From positions 1-64,000 of the forward strand of contig SVDS01000005.1 in the NCBI GenBank assembly GCA_015057715.1: a DNA stretch of 64,000 nucleotides, written 5' to 3'. The translations under genes were made by a program, and so were the position numbers. Of this stretch, positions 62,205-64,000 are shown one piece after another (position 1 is the first letter of the stretch; each line of letters opens with the position of its first letter). The notes beneath the pieces were generated by a model, which had not been told where the DNA came from, ran no database searches, and worked only from the letters and a program-made list of their open reading frames with translations. This DNA comes from Paenibacillaceae bacterium. GTDB taxonomy: Bacteria; Bacillota; Clostridia; Lachnospirales; Lachnospiraceae.

Positions 62205-63043
62205 TGAGAGTGAAGAAAAATAATTTAATCGCATATGTAATCTTAATTGTAATGGGAATTGCAATGATTTATCCTTTAATCTGGCTGTTTTTTGCCACCT
62301 TTAAGGATAATCAGGAGTTATTTGGAAAGATGAGTCTTCTTCCTGAAAAATTTTCTTCCATTGCCTATAAAAATGGCTGGAAGGGAAGTGGTCAGTTTAC
62401 CTATCTGACCTTTTACTTAAATACGTTTAAGTTGGTAGTGCCAACGGTTCTGCTGACCGCACTATCAACTGGAATTGTTTCTTATGGGTTTGGAAGATTT
62501 AAATTCCCTTTTAAGAAGACCCTGTTTGCACTTATGATATCTACATTAATGCTGCCAGACGCTGTCATCATGATTCCCAGATACGTGGTATTTAATAAAT
62601 TTGGCTGGATAGATACCTACCTTCCCTTCTGGGCACCTGCAGTCCTGGCCTGCTATCCGTTCCTGATATTTATGCAGATTCAGTTTCTGAGAGGAATTCC
62701 GAAAGAATTAGATGAATCTGCTTACATGGATGGGTGTAATCCATTTGTGGTATATGTTAAGATCCTGGCCCCTCTTTTAAAGCCGTCGGTATTTTCTGTA
62801 ATCATTTTCCAGACATTATGGAGATGGAATGATTACTTCAATAACCTTGTTTACATTAGCAGTGTAAAGAACTATACCTTATCCCTGGCCTTAAAGATGT
62901 CCATTGACAGTCAGGGGTCATCAACACCATGGAATCAGGTGTTGGCCATGTCCTTCGTATCACTGATTCCGCCCATTCTTTTATATTTCTTCGCACAGAA
63001 ATATTTCGTTGAAGGTATTACAGCCGGAGGTATCAAAGGCTAA
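62204..63043 (+). CDS. Carbohydrate ABC transporter permease (MalG-like)
   Basis: A 279-residue permease with six helices. MIYPLIWLFFATFKDN at the N-terminus and the EAA-loop variant ESAYMDGCNPFVVYVKILAPLLKP near residue 170 identify the second CUT1 subunit. The C-terminus ends YFVEGITAGGIKG, the conserved end of MalG-like proteins. It forms a heterodimer with the permease upstream, and the solute-binding lipoprotein gene follows after 58 bases. Confidence 0.93.
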   Translation: MRVKKNNLIAYVILIVMGIAMIYPLIWLFFATFKDNQELFGKMSLLPEKFSSIAYKNGWKGSGQFTYLTFYLNTFKLVVPTVLLTALSTGIVSYGFGRFKFPFKKTLFALMISTLMLPDAVIMIPRYVVFNKFGWIDTYLPFWAPAVLACYPFLIFMQIQFLRGIPKELDESAYMDGCNPFVVYVKILAPLLKPSVFSVIIFQTLWRWNDYFNNLVYISSVKNYTLSLALKMSIDSQGSSTPWNQVLAMSFVSLIPPILLYFFAQKYFVEGITAGGIKG

Positions 63044-63060
63044 AAATAATATAATGACAG

Positions 63061-63079
63061 GCGGGGCAGTTTGCCCCTC
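63061..63079 (+). repeat. Small GC-rich hairpin between permease and binding-protein genes
   Basis: GGGGCA (63063-63068) pairs with TGCCCC (63072-63077) around a three-base loop, 7 bases before the AAGGAGG of the binding-protein gene. It could stabilise the downstream transcript or partly terminate. Confidence 0.4.
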
Positions 63080-63101
63080 AATTCAAGGAGGATGTATTTC
63101 T

Positions 63102-64000
63102 ATGAAAAAACAGTTTAAGAAACATGCAGCGCTTTTAATGTCAGTATCAATGGCAGCCATAACTCTAATAGGGTGTGGGAGCGCAGGCAAAACCGATGAA
63201 ACCAGTCAGACAACTCAGAGTGCAGTGGAAACATCAACAGCCAGTAAAGATGGAGCGCCGGTAACCTTACGCTTTTCCTGGTGGGGAAGCGACAACCGGC
63301 ATGGGGCATTATTAAATGTAATCGATGCTTATCAGGCAAAGAATCCCAATGTAAAAATAGAAGCAGAGTATCAGGGTTACGACGGATATTATGAGAAAAT
63401 TATGACTACTCTCTCCAGTAATACGGCACCGGACATCATTCAGCTAAATAAAGAATGGTTGCCGGATATACAGGGGGCAAAACATTACTTAGCGGATCTT
63501 TCCACATTACCCGTTGATTTAAGTACCTTAAAAGACAAATTGCTTGAAATCTCAGGAACCTATAATGGGGAAGCTAATCTTTTCCCATGTACGGTAGGTG
63601 GTTCCCCTGTTGTTTATGTAAATGCAGATTTTGCAAAGGAATTTGGTATTGATCTTACAAAGAGTTATACTTGGAATGAAATTGCTGAATTAGGAAAAGC
63701 GGTTCATGAAAAAGACAGTGATGCTTATCTCATGACGGCTGATGCAGATATGCTAAATCGTCTGTTTGTACAACCTTATCTGGTTCAGAAGACTGGAAAG
63801 CCTGTTATTGATGAAGAGACCTATGCCCCTAATTTTACAGAGGCAGATGCCACAGAAGCATTCCAGAATATTTTAAATCTTTATCAGTCAAATGCGCTGG
63901 AGCCATTTGGTGATGCCGCAACCTTTGCAGGCCAGATGGATCAAAATACCAAGTGGATCAACAAAAAAATTGGTATGATCGTGGATTACACTGGATCAGC
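63102..64000 (+). CDS. Extracellular solute-binding lipoprotein of the ABC transporter, partial
   Basis: A family 1 sugar-binding lipoprotein; the frame is still open at the window end after 299 codons. The signal peptide ends in the lipobox LIGCG with the lipid-modified C25, followed by a serine/threonine-rich linker. The mature part starts VTLRFSWWGSDNRH and has a TAPDIIQLNKEWLPD segment near residue 108, both typical of CUT1 binding proteins. AAGGAGG precedes the ATG. It captures the sugar for the two permeases upstream; the ligand is unknown, but the YesMN pair suggests an oligosaccharide. Confidence 0.93.
   Translation, partial: MKKQFKKHAALLMSVSMAAITLIGCGSAGKTDETSQTTQSAVETSTASKDGAPVTLRFSWWGSDNRHGALLNVIDAYQAKNPNVKIEAEYQGYDGYYEKIMTTLSSNTAPDIIQLNKEWLPDIQGAKHYLADLSTLPVDLSTLKDKLLEISGTYNGEANLFPCTVGGSPVVYVNADFAKEFGIDLTKSYTWNEIAELGKAVHEKDSDAYLMTADADMLNRLFVQPYLVQKTGKPVIDEETYAPNFTEADATEAFQNILNLYQSNALEPFGDAATFAGQMDQNTKWINKKIGMIVDYTGS

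Noticed and set aside
1..64000. CRISPR arrays, insertion sequences, tRNA or rRNA genes and prophage genes
   Set aside because: No regularly spaced repeats, transposase or integrase motifs, or tRNA-like cloverleafs were noticed on either strand.

Overview
The window looks like a chromosomal segment of a Gram-positive anaerobe of the class Clostridia, most likely Lachnospiraceae. This is inferred from moderate-to-low GC, AGGAGG-type ribosome binding sites, a class B sortase, clostridial hydrophobic-W repeats, an XpaC/TelA pair, a YesMN-type two-component system and NfnAB. I saw no rRNA, tRNA, CRISPR array, transposase or phage gene. Genes are densely packed with many ATGA or TGATG overlaps, and no intergenic gap exceeds about 270 bases.

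Region 1 (1-13838): after the tail of an HD-domain protein comes a nine-gene surface-polysaccharide operon. Its core is a degenerate GGDEF membrane protein, a DUF2334 protein, a BcsA-like family 2 synthase and a BcsB-like protein. This is the order of Bacillus subtilis ydaKLMN, related to the Listeria pss system. The core is flanked by a lipid-linked-sugar synthase (GtrB type), two multi-membrane GT-C type transferases, a thioredoxin/GH8-like fusion and a UDP-GlcNAc 2-epimerase. The GGDEF protein keeps an RxxD I-site but has lost the GGDEF motif, so it should be a c-di-GMP receptor.

Region 2 (13889-22942): a minus-strand pair encodes a SARP/BTAD regulator, whose C-terminus is itself a degenerate GGDEF-like domain, and methylglyoxal synthase. 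Then follow sortase B, glmM, xpaC-telA, leuA with a roughly 195-nt leader, and a GNAT acetyltransferase.

Region 3 (23040-38302): a second surface-glycan locus. It holds glf, six GT2 or GT8 transferases, a DegT aminotransferase next to an ATP-grasp ligase, an L,D-transpeptidase, two flippases, and a GT2-DUF2304-DUF2142 side-chain module. Four promoters in this locus share a TTTAC -35 and a 17-nt spacer.

Region 4 (38360-58370): an allantoin-fermentation locus. It holds two allantoinases, an NCS1 permease, AllH (DUF2877), an alpha/beta hydrolase, AllE, AllD, a fused FdrA-YlbE (AllF-AllG) protein, carbamate kinase, an LctP-family permease, a 70-residue membrane protein, AllC, a PucR-type regulator and NfnAB. 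Together the enzymes would convert allantoin to oxalurate and then to oxamate plus carbamoyl phosphate, with ATP made by carbamate kinase. Three, possibly four, promoters here carry the same imperfect inverted repeat starting exactly 39 nt upstream of the -35 element, which suggests an undescribed allantoin regulon.

Region 5 (58424-64000): a YesM/YesN-like two-component system divergent from a carbohydrate ABC transporter (two permeases and a lipoprotein cut by the window end).
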